Origin: a virus
Virus record (IMG/VR): IMGVR_UViG_3300037502_000572
Span: 1-28,156 of that record
Length of the DNA: 28,156 nucleotides
Reading direction: 5' to 3' (one strand)
How positions within the stretch are numbered: the first letter of the stretch is position 1; the number at the start of each line of letters is the position of its first letter. The notes below the pieces were generated by a model. It was not told the origin of the DNA. It saw only the letters and a program-made list of their open reading frames with translations, and made no database searches. Shown one piece after another: positions 19,671-28,087 of this stretch. Both the position numbers and the translations under genes were made by a program.

Positions 19671-21206
19671 TTTCGTTTCCTTTTCAGAAATGGTTTGGAT
19701 AAAAACGGGTTGCGAAATCTCCGCCGACCGACCCACGCCGACCGACGGGTCTGCGGGAATAGATACGACTGAAACTTCTAGGGGTTGCCACGAAGTCGCC
19801 CGATATATTTTGCCCTCGGATTCCCTCGCGACCTTTTTGACATAGTAGCCAATACTCACATTTCCGCGAATACCGTCTGCGATGTCATCATAAACCTCGG
19901 AAGCCCGCGCACCTTTTCCAAAGCGCACCGTGGCCCGTAACTTACGGGCAGACTCATCGAGGGTTACTGATTCGACGACCCCAATCTGTTGGGTCGGGTC
20001 ATGGTCTAGCAGGAGCGGAGCCCTGCCAGAGTTCAAAAAGCTGAGATCAATGCTGGAGGCCGAGTGGTCGAGAACCTCCATGCCACCCATACGCTCAACG
20101 GGAAGCTCGCTCGAAATCGCCATCCGCACCCTGCGGTCATCCTCGATCACGGGCTCCATGTTGTCTGCCCGCAACACTAAGGGCTCACCCTTGCGGTCGC
20201 CATAAGAAGCCTCTACCAATTCCTCGACCAGCTCCTCGGTTATTTCCTCGACCTCGGACTCGGGCATTTCGGCCTTGGCGAATTCGACGACGAAACTGTT
20301 TTCAGTTTCAGTCACCGCCACAATATGTCTTTGCTCTTGATCCATACGCTCCTCGCTTGCTGGCTCAAATATTAAAGCCGAAAAGTTATGTTCGTCTAGC
20401 CATTGGCGGGCCTCATCCGCAGAATATCGCGCCGCATCAAACCGAATCGCTTGAATTTCCGATTCTCCGCCCTTGATGCCATAAATAAAGTCGATTCCGG
20501 GGCCTCCAGCGTCAGCCTGCCGAGCGAATGAATCATATTGGTCCGGGTCGGTCAGACGGGCCGCGTGTTCATTCGGATACGGTCTGGCCTCCATTTGGCG
20601 GAGGTCGTTGATCTTGGTCAGAGTCGAGAATTTATGGGCCACCAGAGTATCGGTCGCGCTCCATCCGTCCTCGCCCTCACGATATAACCGAATCAAGGCC
20701 GCAGGATCATCCGGTGAGCCTGTAATCTCGAAACTGGACTCCGGGACATTTATCGTGCCATCGCGCTCGATTCGCTCGACGCGGCCCCGAGCCCTCCCGC
20801 CGGGATTGTCCCAAGAGACAAAGTCGCCGACCGATAGTGCGTCCGGTGCGGCCCGATCCTGATTGTCAATCGTGTCCATTCTGCTTACCCTCTCATTTGC
20901 CCAAGACTCTCCGGGATCACCACCCCATAAAGCCCAAGCGATGCGGCCTGCGCTCGGATAACCTTGCTCTCCGGGCCTAAATCCCTCGGCCTCTTTATCT
21001 ACTGAATGACGCGAAAAAAAACTCGCCATGCGTCGGACGGTATCCAAGCTGAGTTCGCGACGGTTTGCAAGGTCTCTGGCTCTAGCAACGCCAATCTCCG
21101 TTCCACCTCGTCCAAATTCAGCTCTCCAGTCGAGACCGCGTTGAGCCTCCTCTGCCATCGCCTCCGTCGGTCGCGTGTCGATTTCAACACCTTTATATTC
21201 CGCCAT
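18408..21206 (-). CDS. Prohead protease-major capsid fusion with Tudor-like insert, 932 aa
   Basis: Domains in order: residues 22-105, a helical phage module ('FFSRHSVDK...GYPSAGRIAWALWGGDP'). At 125-200, a hypervirulence-associated Tudor-like domain (VGDFVSWDNPGG...LVAHKFSTLTKI). At 238-282, a small module (IDFIYGIKGG...IQAIRFD). An acidic linker follows, then an HK97/XkdF-type prohead protease at 350-500 (His402 in LLLDHDPTQQIG, Ser451 in GNVSIGY, as in the His-Ser protease family). At 513-640 is a helical delta domain, and at 640-932 an HK97-fold capsid. One frame encodes all; no stop separates protease from capsid. The ATG directly follows the upstream TAA. Confidence 0.88.
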   Translation of the reverse strand: MAEYKGVEIDTRPTEAMAEEAQRGLDWRAEFGRGGTEIGVARARDLANRRELSLDTVRRMASFFSRHSVDKEAEGFRPGEQGYPSAGRIAWALWGGDPGESWANERVSRMDTIDNQDRAAPDALSVGDFVSWDNPGGRARGRVERIERDGTINVPESSFEITGSPDDPAALIRLYREGEDGWSATDTLVAHKFSTLTKINDLRQMEARPYPNEHAARLTDPDQYDSFARQADAGGPGIDFIYGIKGGESEIQAIRFDAARYSADEARQWLDEHNFSALIFEPASEERMDQEQRHIVAVTETENSFVVEFAKAEMPESEVEEITEELVEELVEASYGDRKGEPLVLRADNMEPVIEDDRRVRMAISSELPVERMGGMEVLDHSASSIDLSFLNSGRAPLLLDHDPTQQIGVVESVTLDESARKLRATVRFGKGARASEVYDDIADGIRGNVSIGYYVKKVARESEGKIYRATSWQPLEVSVVSIPADPSVGVGRSAEISQPVFIQTISEKETKMSQENTGAVTAEAAVAKRNAELKQISELAARHNKSNLVAQAIERGMSYGEFQGFLLERNLDKPLHAPDVEMTKTEQKRYSLLRAIDSMAKHGRVTGFEAEVSEEIARNTGKAARGFFVPMSVFAKRDILTTSPANGSNIIAEDYMAGEFIDRLRANLVIGNLGARMMTGLKGDVAIPKMGTGSTVAFVGENSAPSESAQTFTQVTMSPKTLASFTDISRKLAIQSDPSVEQIIREDILQSFARKIDEVAIEGGGANEPTGILGTNGIGSVAIGTNGGAITFASLVNLEREVAIDNALMGNLAFLTNPKVVAAMRNRPRQTSGVEGNFILNDTNVLLGYNVASTTLVPSDLTKGTSSGVCSAVIFGNFSDLMIGMWNSPDVLVDPYTGSSAGTIRIAAFQEVDVKVRHAESFAAIKDVTTT

Positions 21207-21815
21207 TTATGCCGCCAATAACCAAATGATTTCGTCGTCCGTCGGGTTGATAATACCCTCGGCCTTCAATCCTTGAATATCTGTTTGTGCTTTAAGAGTA
21301 ACCACCGAAGCCATACCCGAGACAGTCGCCGAAGCCGAGACGGGCGCAACGGAGGATTGCCCGGAAAGTCCAGCGATTTGCGCTTGGCCTCCAACAGAGA
21401 TTTGGACTGGTCTCGGATTAAATTCCAAAAACTTAGCATTTGTCTTGCGTCCCTTCCGTGTAGATTCTGCGCTCGCGGTTACATTTGCAAGGATCGAGCT
21501 CGCAGAGACTCCCGTGACCGATGCGATTGCGCTTCCCTCGCCGATTGCGATTGCCGATCCGATTGAGCTCTGGGCCTCTTGGCCCGTGACAATTGCGGTT
21601 CCGGTTCCGACCGCAGTCACATTCCCAATCGAGGTTTGCGCTTCTTGACCTGTTATCGTCTCAGTCGGGGATTGAATTCCAGCCGCAGAGACCGAGCCAA
21701 TTGCCGAGGTGGAGCTTTGCCCCGTGACCGTCGCGGTCGCGTTGACGACTCCGCCATCATCGAATAGCCCGGAAGCATCATCGAATAGGCCGAAACCGTC
21801 GTCGAAATTTATCAT
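21207..21815 (-). CDS. Repeat-rich structural protein, 202 aa
   Basis: The N-terminus is an acidic FDD triplet (INFDDGFGLFDDASGLFDDG). Four or so degenerate 20-residue repeats follow around 'TGQEAQTSIGNVTAVGTG' (TGQ-x4-SIG-x3-A-x-G), rich in Ala, Ser, Thr, Val and Gly. A basic linker (STRKGRKTNAKF) and two more beta repeats precede a short acidic end (TDDEIIWLLAA). Beta-repeat proteins of this kind are common in marine phage head regions and may decorate or bridge capsomers. It sits between portal and protease, with its stop directly before the fusion's ATG. Confidence 0.7.
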   Translation of the reverse strand: MINFDDGFGLFDDASGLFDDGGVVNATATVTGQSSTSAIGSVSAAGIQSPTETITGQEAQTSIGNVTAVGTGTAIVTGQEAQSSIGSAIAIGEGSAIASVTGVSASSILANVTASAESTRKGRKTNAKFLEFNPRPVQISVGGQAQIAGLSGQSSVAPVSASATVSGMASVVTLKAQTDIQGLKAEGIINPTDDEIIWLLAA

Positions 21816-22225
21816 GCGAGTCGGATCAGACTGCTCGCTCCAGCACCGGGAAAATCAACAGTAAAAGTCCCGTTTACCGACGAAACATTCTGACCAAAGT
21901 CAAATACCGCCACGGCCTTATTGCTCTTGCTGGAGTTGTAGATCAAACACCCGCGAGCGGTAATCGTGGAATCCGCCCATGCTGGATCGGAGAATGTCAG
22001 ATAAGCGGTGGACCCAGACAGGCCAGAGGAGTAACCTGAGAGAGTGACCCCTCCTGCCGTGTACCCCGTCCCCTCGACTTCTCCAGAGGTGGAATAGGCC
22101 GTGGTCGACGCGCTTAGATTTGAATTGGAATTGAAAAGAGCAATTTTGTAGGTATCCGTTGAGGCGTGGACCCCCTCAAGAATCTCTTGTTTGTAGGAAT
22201 TGCAGAGTGCGCTTGTGATTGCCAT
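21812..22225 (-). CDS. Marine-type structural protein, 137 aa
   Basis: Starts MAITSALCNSYKQEILEGVH and then 'TDTYKIALFNSNSNLSAST', 'GEVEGTGYTAGGVTL', 'TARGCLIYNSSKSNKAVAVFDFG', 'TFTVDFP'. This beta-rich pattern is one I know from many aquatic phages beside head genes; it is thought to be structural but has no proven role. Both ends overlap neighbours (start with portal stop, stop with next ATG). Single copy, no signal or TM segment. Confidence 0.78.
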   Translation of the reverse strand: MAITSALCNSYKQEILEGVHASTDTYKIALFNSNSNLSASTTAYSTSGEVEGTGYTAGGVTLSGYSSGLSGSTAYLTFSDPAWADSTITARGCLIYNSSKSNKAVAVFDFGQNVSSVNGTFTVDFPGAGASSLIRLA

Positions 22226-23877
22226 TATTCCTCCACGGCCCCGGTGACGACACCTTTAGCGTCCCGCACCAGTTTGATTTTCTTTGCTTCCTTTTTGACC
22301 TCAGTCTCGACCTTGAGATTCATCTCCATCGGGGCTGATTTGACCTCGAAAGTCCCGTTCAAGACCGGATGAATGTTGATCGTCTGCGACCGCTCTTGCT
22401 CTGGAGCGGCCTCGGGCTCCGCGCTTCCCGTGATCGTCGGCGGGGCTTGCATCTTTTGACCGAATGGCTCGAAGGCCATCTGGACTCCGTATTGCTCCGC
22501 AAGTTGCTTCTCAAGCGCAATCTGCTCGAAGGTCTCCTCGACATCTCGCCCATATACATTCGCAATGTCTTGCATCGAAAGAATGCCGTTTTGCAGGCCG
22601 ATCACATTCGCTTGAATCTCTCTCTGCGGATCGACCCAAGCGAAACCGCGAGCTCGGAATTGTGCGTTATCTGCGAATTTCCCGTATTTGGTAATCGGGA
22701 GCGGGAATCGATTTGCGGTCATTGCCTGCAACATCCAGCGACGGAAAACGGGCTCGACGAAATGCTGGATCAGGATGTTTTGAAGCATCTTGTAAAAGTC
22801 ACGGTCCGCAAGCTCCCCGGCCCGAATGCTCGAATATGAGACCGCAGTCAGATCATTTGCGAGCGCATAGTAAGAGACCCCGAGGCCAGAGGCGATGCCC
22901 CTGAGAATCGCCTTTTCAAACTCGCCGAATGCCGTCGAAGGATGGTTGGGGTCGAATGCCTTGAAGTCCACGCCTGCGGGAAGCTGATGGAATGTTCCGG
23001 GCTCCGCATTCATAATCGGGACGAATTGCTCCTCGGTGTCATCTGGGACAAAACCATCGCCCTGCGGGGAAGTGAAAAAGCCCATCTTGCTTGCGCCCGT
23101 CCGAGCGGCGACCAGTTCGGCCTCACGATAACCGTGGAGCATCTTAAGAGACTCAATCGCGCAAGACATCCACGGGACTCCGCGAGTCTGTTGGGCGCGG
23201 TCGGGAAGATATATGTGGAGAATCTTCTCAGCCGCAACCCGCTCATGGAATCGAGTCAGGCCGCGAGAGTATTCGAGGTCGCCCGGATGTTCGGTGAGCA
23301 TATAGTAGGCCAGAGGACGACGATATTCGTTAAGCTCCACGCCCATGCGGACCCGTTTGCCGTCCTTGAGAATCTCGTTTTTTTCCTCGTCGAGCTGGTC
23401 TGGCTCGATGAATTCAATTGCGAATTTGTCCTCGTTGTCATAGTTGACCAGACGGACAATCACCTCGCCATCGCGGGCCAGAGATTCGATGAATAGTCTC
23501 TGAGCATCCACAAAATTCATCTTGCCATCGACGGTGCAATTTCCGAGTTTGCACCAGCGAGCCCAAGCGTTTTCGACGATAGTGTTTCCGACTTTGTCGA
23601 ATGTCCCGTCCTCGTTCTTGGCCTTAACTTGCAGAGTCACGCCCTTCTCGCCGACCACATTGGTCTTTAGAAGGTTGAGATACCGTCGCGCATACTCGTT
23701 ATTCCGAGACAGATCACGCGCTCGATTCCGCAAAACCTTGAGCGCGTATCGAATCTCGGAGTCTGGTGAGCGGGTGGAGGTCAGGAAATCAGCGAACAGT
23801 CGGTTATTCTGCGCCCCCTGATACATCCGCACCGCCCGTTTGGGTTGTTTGCGCTTTAAAAAATCCAGAAGTTTCAT
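22225..23877 (-). CDS. Portal protein, lambda B-like, 550 aa
   Basis: The dodecameric DNA channel at the head vertex. Features of the lambda portal family: N-terminal Arg-rich 'RNRARDLSRNNEYARRYLNL', 'RDGEVIVRLVNYDN', 'EFIEPDQLDEEKN', then 'AEKILHIYLPDRAQQTRGVP', 'LKMLHGYREAELVAARTGAS', the wing/clip region, and 'ALANDLTAVSYSSIRAGELA'. The C-terminus has a charged tail (SQTINIHPVLNGTFEV...KKEAKKIKLVRD) that probably lies in the head interior. Start overlaps the upstream stop by 4 bases. Length is normal for the family. Confidence 0.93.
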   Translation of the reverse strand: MKLLDFLKRKQPKRAVRMYQGAQNNRLFADFLTSTRSPDSEIRYALKVLRNRARDLSRNNEYARRYLNLLKTNVVGEKGVTLQVKAKNEDGTFDKVGNTIVENAWARWCKLGNCTVDGKMNFVDAQRLFIESLARDGEVIVRLVNYDNEDKFAIEFIEPDQLDEEKNEILKDGKRVRMGVELNEYRRPLAYYMLTEHPGDLEYSRGLTRFHERVAAEKILHIYLPDRAQQTRGVPWMSCAIESLKMLHGYREAELVAARTGASKMGFFTSPQGDGFVPDDTEEQFVPIMNAEPGTFHQLPAGVDFKAFDPNHPSTAFGEFEKAILRGIASGLGVSYYALANDLTAVSYSSIRAGELADRDFYKMLQNILIQHFVEPVFRRWMLQAMTANRFPLPITKYGKFADNAQFRARGFAWVDPQREIQANVIGLQNGILSMQDIANVYGRDVEETFEQIALEKQLAEQYGVQMAFEPFGQKMQAPPTITGSAEPEAAPEQERSQTINIHPVLNGTFEVKSAPMEMNLKVETEVKKEAKKIKLVRDAKGVVTGAVEE

Positions 23878-24461
23878 AGGAATCGCACCTTAATCGTGGC
23901 TCCGGTCGGTTGTTTCTTGCTGATCCGTTGCGCGACCACTTCTTTGTTGTATTCCTCTTGATAGTAGTCCCGCGCCTTGATGAGCTCATCGAATGAGAGC
24001 TTGGTCAGACTGCGACCAGCGATTGAGTAATTGGCGACATCTGCATCGGCCTTGCCCTCCAACAGACTCTTGATCTTTGCCAACATAATCTCGGCATGGG
24101 TCCGAGGGTCTGAACCGTTGACATCAAGGTCTGGGATCGCCGTGAAAAAACCTCGATCAATAACAATTCGATTCGAGTCGGAGAGCCGCACCGCCTCCAG
24201 TTGCCAATGATAGAAACCCGGGACAAAGTTTGTAGAGGTTGCGGAGCTTACTGTAAAAAGATAGTCCGAGCCATAAGCGGTCCCCGCAAGCTGAATCTCT
24301 GTGTTGCCGCCCGCAGTAATCCGAGCGACATAGGTCATTGTGTAAGCGGTATTCGGGTAATCTGAGCCGAGATCGGTCCTCCGCCATTGGATGAAATCAC
24401 CGACGACAACGGTCTCGGGCTCTACGGTCGGGGATTGTGCGGGATCAAATAAATTTGCCAT
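23874..24461 (-). CDS. Possible gpW-like head-tail joining protein with extra N-domain, 195 aa
   Basis: The first 130 residues form a beta domain (VVVGDFIQWRRTDLGSDYPN; ARITAGGNTEIQLAGTAYGS; FVPGFYHWQLEAVRLSDSNR). The last 55 are helical with 'YSIAGRSLTKLSFDELIKAR' and DYYQEEYNKEV, which resembles gpW-type joining proteins ('..Y...GRSLT..s.eEL...R..Y..E'). The gene lies between terminase and portal, which is the lambda W position. The fusion of an extra N-terminal domain is unusual. The gpW similarity is a pattern match only. Confidence 0.6.
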   Translation of the reverse strand: MANLFDPAQSPTVEPETVVVGDFIQWRRTDLGSDYPNTAYTMTYVARITAGGNTEIQLAGTAYGSDYLFTVSSATSTNFVPGFYHWQLEAVRLSDSNRIVIDRGFFTAIPDLDVNGSDPRTHAEIMLAKIKSLLEGKADADVANYSIAGRSLTKLSFDELIKARDYYQEEYNKEVVAQRISKKQPTGATIKVRFL

Positions 24462-24488
24462 GCGCTCCTCGCATTTGTTTGCCCGATT

Positions 24489-26333
24489 CTACCGCCAAGA
24501 CTGCACAAAACCACCAGTTTGCCGAGAATTTCTTTTCGGTTGGGCAGACTGTTTCGGTTCGGGCGGGTTTTCGTGCCGCATAAATTCCCGATCCGCCATC
24601 GAGTTAATGTTTAAGTTGAGGATTGAAAAAGCCGCCATAGAATAGACACGGACATCGAGAGCTTCATTTCGAGGGCGAACCTTTACCCATTCGCGCCGTG
24701 CGAAGCCTTTGTGGTATCTGGTGACTAACTTCTCTGCGGTCAATTGTCTGAAGTATTCGTCCGACCGCGAGTGCGGAAAGTGCATATACCCCGGCCCCGG
24801 TTCCGTGATCCGCATCCAAGAAAAGAGAACATCCTTGGCGGTATCAACGCCAATCGGAAACAGTTTGATCTTTCCGATGTTATTGCGGGACGGTTTGCCG
24901 ACTAGCGGTTTGCCCTCGCCTCCCACGCCCTTGATCGCAAAAATGCGATGACCTTCTCGGGGTCGAACATAGTTGTAGACCGAATTTGTATGATGCCCGC
25001 CAGAGTCCACGCAAGCGGCCCGTACCGTGAGAATCTTCCCATCTTCCCTCTCGAATTGTTGCTTCAAGACTGAGTCTAAATCCTGCCAGACCGCAGGACT
25101 CGACGGATCGCCATAGAGCGTCCGATAGTCCAGAGACCAAGACTCTTGATCCCTGCCCCATCCGACAATCTCCACCTCCAAGCGGTCATCTTGGCAGTCC
25201 ACCCCTGCGGTCAATAACAGAATCCCTTGATCGAGAGTCGGGCCAAACTCCTCCCGACGCTCCGCAATCTGATAGTCGTCCACCGACTCGCCCTGCTCCT
25301 CCCAGACTTCTCCGAGGTAGGTATTGACCCAGACCCGCAGGGTGGCGGGTTGCTTCTTGGCCTCCAGAAACTCCCGCACCGCCGCATCGAGCGGAGTCCA
25401 CGGGGAATATAGGCCAGAGAGGTGGAATCCAGCCACGCGCTTAAACTCTGCGGTCGCCTTCCACCGACCATGCCTGATCGCCCGGACCCGCTCCGCATCC
25501 GTCCAGAGAGCCCCGCAATCCTCGCAGGCGTATTGGGCGGTCTCCGGTTTGTCTTGCTCCCATTGGACGCTCGACCACTTGAGGGACTGCTCATGCTTGC
25601 AATGCGGGCATGGGACGAAATAAAGCCGCTTGTCAGACTCCTCGAATGCGGCCTCAATCCGCGAGTTGCCCTTATTGGTCGGGGTCGAAAACAGTCCGAT
25701 CCGCCGATTCCAGAATGTCGAGGCCCTCTTGCGGGCCAGAGAGACAGGATCACCCTCTGATCCAGCGGACACGGGATAGCGGTCCACCTCATCGCAGAGG
25801 ACGATCCGCACCGGACGGGAGGCGAGCGAGCTCGGGGAGTTTGCACCGCAAGCGGTTATGTGACCACCGGGGAAGATTTTGTGGAGGGTCGTATTGCCAG
25901 AGTCGCGGGCGCGAGGGTCCGAGACCAATCCAGCGAGAGCAGGAGTGTCGCGGAGCATCGGGGCCAACCGATCCTTGGACCAAGTCTGGGCCATGTCGAG
26001 CGTCGGCTGGACGACCAGCATCGGGCTCGGGTCTTGCGATACATGGTAAGCCACGCAATTGTTAAGAATCTCGGTCTTGCCGACTTGAGCGGAAGTCATC
26101 ACCACCACCATATCGACCGACGGATCTGCGAATGCGTCCATAATCCCGCGCTGATACTCAGCCCGAGAAGTGAGCCATTGCCCCGGTTCCGCGCTTGCCT
26201 CTGGAGAGAGCCGACGGAAATGATCGGCCCAATCCGAGATTAGGAGGTCAGGCGGAGGCCGTAGGACCGCCAGCGAGCTCTGGATCACCGGGACCAGACT
26301 CGGATGAGCGGATAGGGTTTTTAACTTGGACAT
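24489..26333 (-). CDS. Terminase large subunit, GpA-like, 614 aa
   Basis: The packaging motor ATPase and nuclease. Seen: variant Walker A 'TSAQVGKTE' (80-88), Walker B 'RIVLCDEVDR' (176-185), coupling motif 'FSTPTN' (215-220), a zinc finger C242-x2-C245 and C270-x2-C273, and the nuclease start 'AGVDCQDDRLEVEIVGWG' with Asp379. The C-terminal tail is basic and Pro/Gln rich. GpA-type motors are associated with cos packaging. The ATG at 26333 overlaps the small subunit by 86 bases and has no clear Shine-Dalgarno; GTG 26288 is an alternative start. Confidence 0.95.
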   Translation of the reverse strand: MSKLKTLSAHPSLVPVIQSSLAVLRPPPDLLISDWADHFRRLSPEASAEPGQWLTSRAEYQRGIMDAFADPSVDMVVVMTSAQVGKTEILNNCVAYHVSQDPSPMLVVQPTLDMAQTWSKDRLAPMLRDTPALAGLVSDPRARDSGNTTLHKIFPGGHITACGANSPSSLASRPVRIVLCDEVDRYPVSAGSEGDPVSLARKRASTFWNRRIGLFSTPTNKGNSRIEAAFEESDKRLYFVPCPHCKHEQSLKWSSVQWEQDKPETAQYACEDCGALWTDAERVRAIRHGRWKATAEFKRVAGFHLSGLYSPWTPLDAAVREFLEAKKQPATLRVWVNTYLGEVWEEQGESVDDYQIAERREEFGPTLDQGILLLTAGVDCQDDRLEVEIVGWGRDQESWSLDYRTLYGDPSSPAVWQDLDSVLKQQFEREDGKILTVRAACVDSGGHHTNSVYNYVRPREGHRIFAIKGVGGEGKPLVGKPSRNNIGKIKLFPIGVDTAKDVLFSWMRITEPGPGYMHFPHSRSDEYFRQLTAEKLVTRYHKGFARREWVKVRPRNEALDVRVYSMAAFSILNLNINSMADREFMRHENPPEPKQSAQPKRNSRQTGGFVQSWR

Positions 26334-26787
26334 TGACCGATGCTAATTCTGAAAGGGCCTCATTGACTGCGGTTTTTAATAGGGATTTGACCTCGACCAG
26401 AGACTCAGCCGCAAAGACCTCGGGAGCGGCCTTGGTCGGAATGCTCAACATCTTTGCGCGACAGTTAGCCATTACATCCACCCACGCGGCCTCTACATCT
26501 TCTGCAGGGATTAGTTTGCCCTCCGCTTGGGCCTGCTCCATTTCCAACAGATCAGCGCGAACCTTTACCAATCGAGTGCGGTGGGCAGAGTAATCGTCGC
26601 CGTGGACATCTCCCTTGACTGCCCGATCCCGCAAATAGCGGATATAAGACTGGACCACGGGGACCAGCTCATACCGTCCACGCTCGGCCCTTGGGACAAC
26701 CCCCTCCCGCACCAGTTGGTTGACCCTTTGCGGGGTCAGGTCCAACAGTTTGCAGATGGTATCAAGCGGAAATGTCTGCGCCGCCAT
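26248..26787 (-). CDS. Terminase small subunit, Nu1-like, 179 aa
   Basis: An N-terminal winged helix (FPLDTICKLLDLTPQRVNQLVREGVVPRAERG) matches Nu1-type DNA recognition proteins, followed by a linker and a helical dimer/motor-binding part (RLVKVRADLLEMEQAQAEGK and 'VMANCRAKMLSIPTKAAPE'). It would recognise the packaging site and deliver it to the large subunit. The Asp/Glu/Gly/Pro-rich end is the large-subunit contact region. The ATG overlaps the methyltransferase stop by 26 bases. Confidence 0.88.
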   Translation of the reverse strand: MAAQTFPLDTICKLLDLTPQRVNQLVREGVVPRAERGRYELVPVVQSYIRYLRDRAVKGDVHGDDYSAHRTRLVKVRADLLEMEQAQAEGKLIPAEDVEAAWVDVMANCRAKMLSIPTKAAPEVFAAESLVEVKSLLKTAVNEALSELASVNVQVKNPIRSSESGPGDPELAGGPTASA

Positions 26788-28087
26788 TTAACAATTTGGC
26801 CTTTTGGCCTGTGAAGTCCTCCCACCGCTTGACGATGACATCGCAATACTTGGGATCAAATTCCATTAGCCGCGCCTTTCGCCCGATTTTGTGGCAGGCA
26901 ATTAGCGTAGACCCAGAACCACCAAACAGGTCCAAAACAAAATCACCTCGGCGGGATGAGTTCTTGAGCATTCCGAGGATAAGTTCTACAGGTTTCATCG
27001 TTGGATGCTCGGCGTTTCTTTTAGGCTTTTCGGCCCGAATAGTTGAGCCAATAACCTCCTCGGCCTGTAAATTTTGACCAGAGATTCGCAGAATACTGTT
27101 TGCGAGTTCGACGGTAATTGAGCCATCTGGCTGAACGGTAAACGGAAGTTCTTTTGCATCGATGACTGTGGTTTTTGCTCGACCACCGTACCACTTATGT
27201 GCCGCACCCTCTTTCCAGCCATAGAGGATTGGTTCATGCCGCCATTGATAGTCGGAGCGACCTAACACCAGACTGTTTTTGACCCAGATAAGACATCCCG
27301 ATAATTTGAATCCAGCCTCAAGCATTGCACCTCGAAAGTTGTAGCCTTCAGTATCCGCATGGGCTATATAAATTGGAGCCCCTTCTCGCATTACTGAGTA
27401 ACCACTAACAAACGCATCTTGTAGAAACTGTCTGAAGGCCGAGTCCTCGAGGTTGTCGTTTTTAATCTTCCCGGCAGTTCCCTCATAGTTCACATTGTAT
27501 GGAGGGTCCGTCCAACAACAGTCGATCAGAGAATCACAAAGCGATTCAACATGGTCAATGCGGGTCGAGTCACCGCACATAACCCGATGGTCTCCAAGAA
27601 CCCAAATGTCGCCAAGTTTTGATTTGGGCTCCTCCGGTATTTCTGGGGCCGCATCATCATCGGTCAACCCCTGCTCCTCAATGTCATCCCCAATTAAAAA
27701 CAATTCGTCAATCTCTTCTTTAGAGAAACCAGTCAGCGACAGATCGAAATCCTCCTCCCGCAATTCCCCGAGCTCCACCTTCAGCATCTCATCATCCCAG
27801 CCGGCATTGAGGGCGAGCTTATTGTCGGCAATGACATACGCCCGCTTCTGCGCCGGGGTCAGGTACGTGAGTCGAATCGCCGGGACTGTTTTCATTTGGA
27901 GCCTCTGCGCCGCAACAGTCCGACCGTGGCCCGCAATGATCTGCCCGTCCTCATCGACCAGCACCGGGTTGGTAAAACCAAACTCCTTGATGGAAGCCAT
28001 GATCTGAGCGATTTGCTCGTCCGAATGCGTCCGCGAATTCCTCGCATACGGAATCAATTTTTCTGTTTCTATTTGCTCGATCTTCAT
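26762..28087 (-). CDS. ParB-domain DNA methyltransferase (beta class), 441 aa
   Basis: N-terminal ParB/sulfiredoxin-type domain (residues 4-90; 'IIAGHGRTVAAQRL' with the GHGR motif), then an acidic linker (about 100-158), and an amino-methyltransferase domain. The catalytic TDPPYNV (193-199) precedes the SAM-binding FGGSGST (388-394) with 'PTMKPVEL' before it, the beta-class order seen in N6-adenine and N4-cytosine enzymes. 'MEFDPKYCDVIVKRW' follows. GGGAG lies just upstream of the ATG. It probably modifies phage DNA against host restriction; the target site cannot be read from sequence. It is the first gene of the packaging operon in this window. Confidence 0.9.
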   Translation of the reverse strand: MKIEQIETEKLIPYARNSRTHSDEQIAQIMASIKEFGFTNPVLVDEDGQIIAGHGRTVAAQRLQMKTVPAIRLTYLTPAQKRAYVIADNKLALNAGWDDEMLKVELGELREEDFDLSLTGFSKEEIDELFLIGDDIEEQGLTDDDAAPEIPEEPKSKLGDIWVLGDHRVMCGDSTRIDHVESLCDSLIDCCWTDPPYNVNYEGTAGKIKNDNLEDSAFRQFLQDAFVSGYSVMREGAPIYIAHADTEGYNFRGAMLEAGFKLSGCLIWVKNSLVLGRSDYQWRHEPILYGWKEGAAHKWYGGRAKTTVIDAKELPFTVQPDGSITVELANSILRISGQNLQAEEVIGSTIRAEKPKRNAEHPTMKPVELILGMLKNSSRRGDFVLDLFGGSGSTLIACHKIGRKARLMEFDPKYCDVIVKRWEDFTGQKAKLLNGGADISA

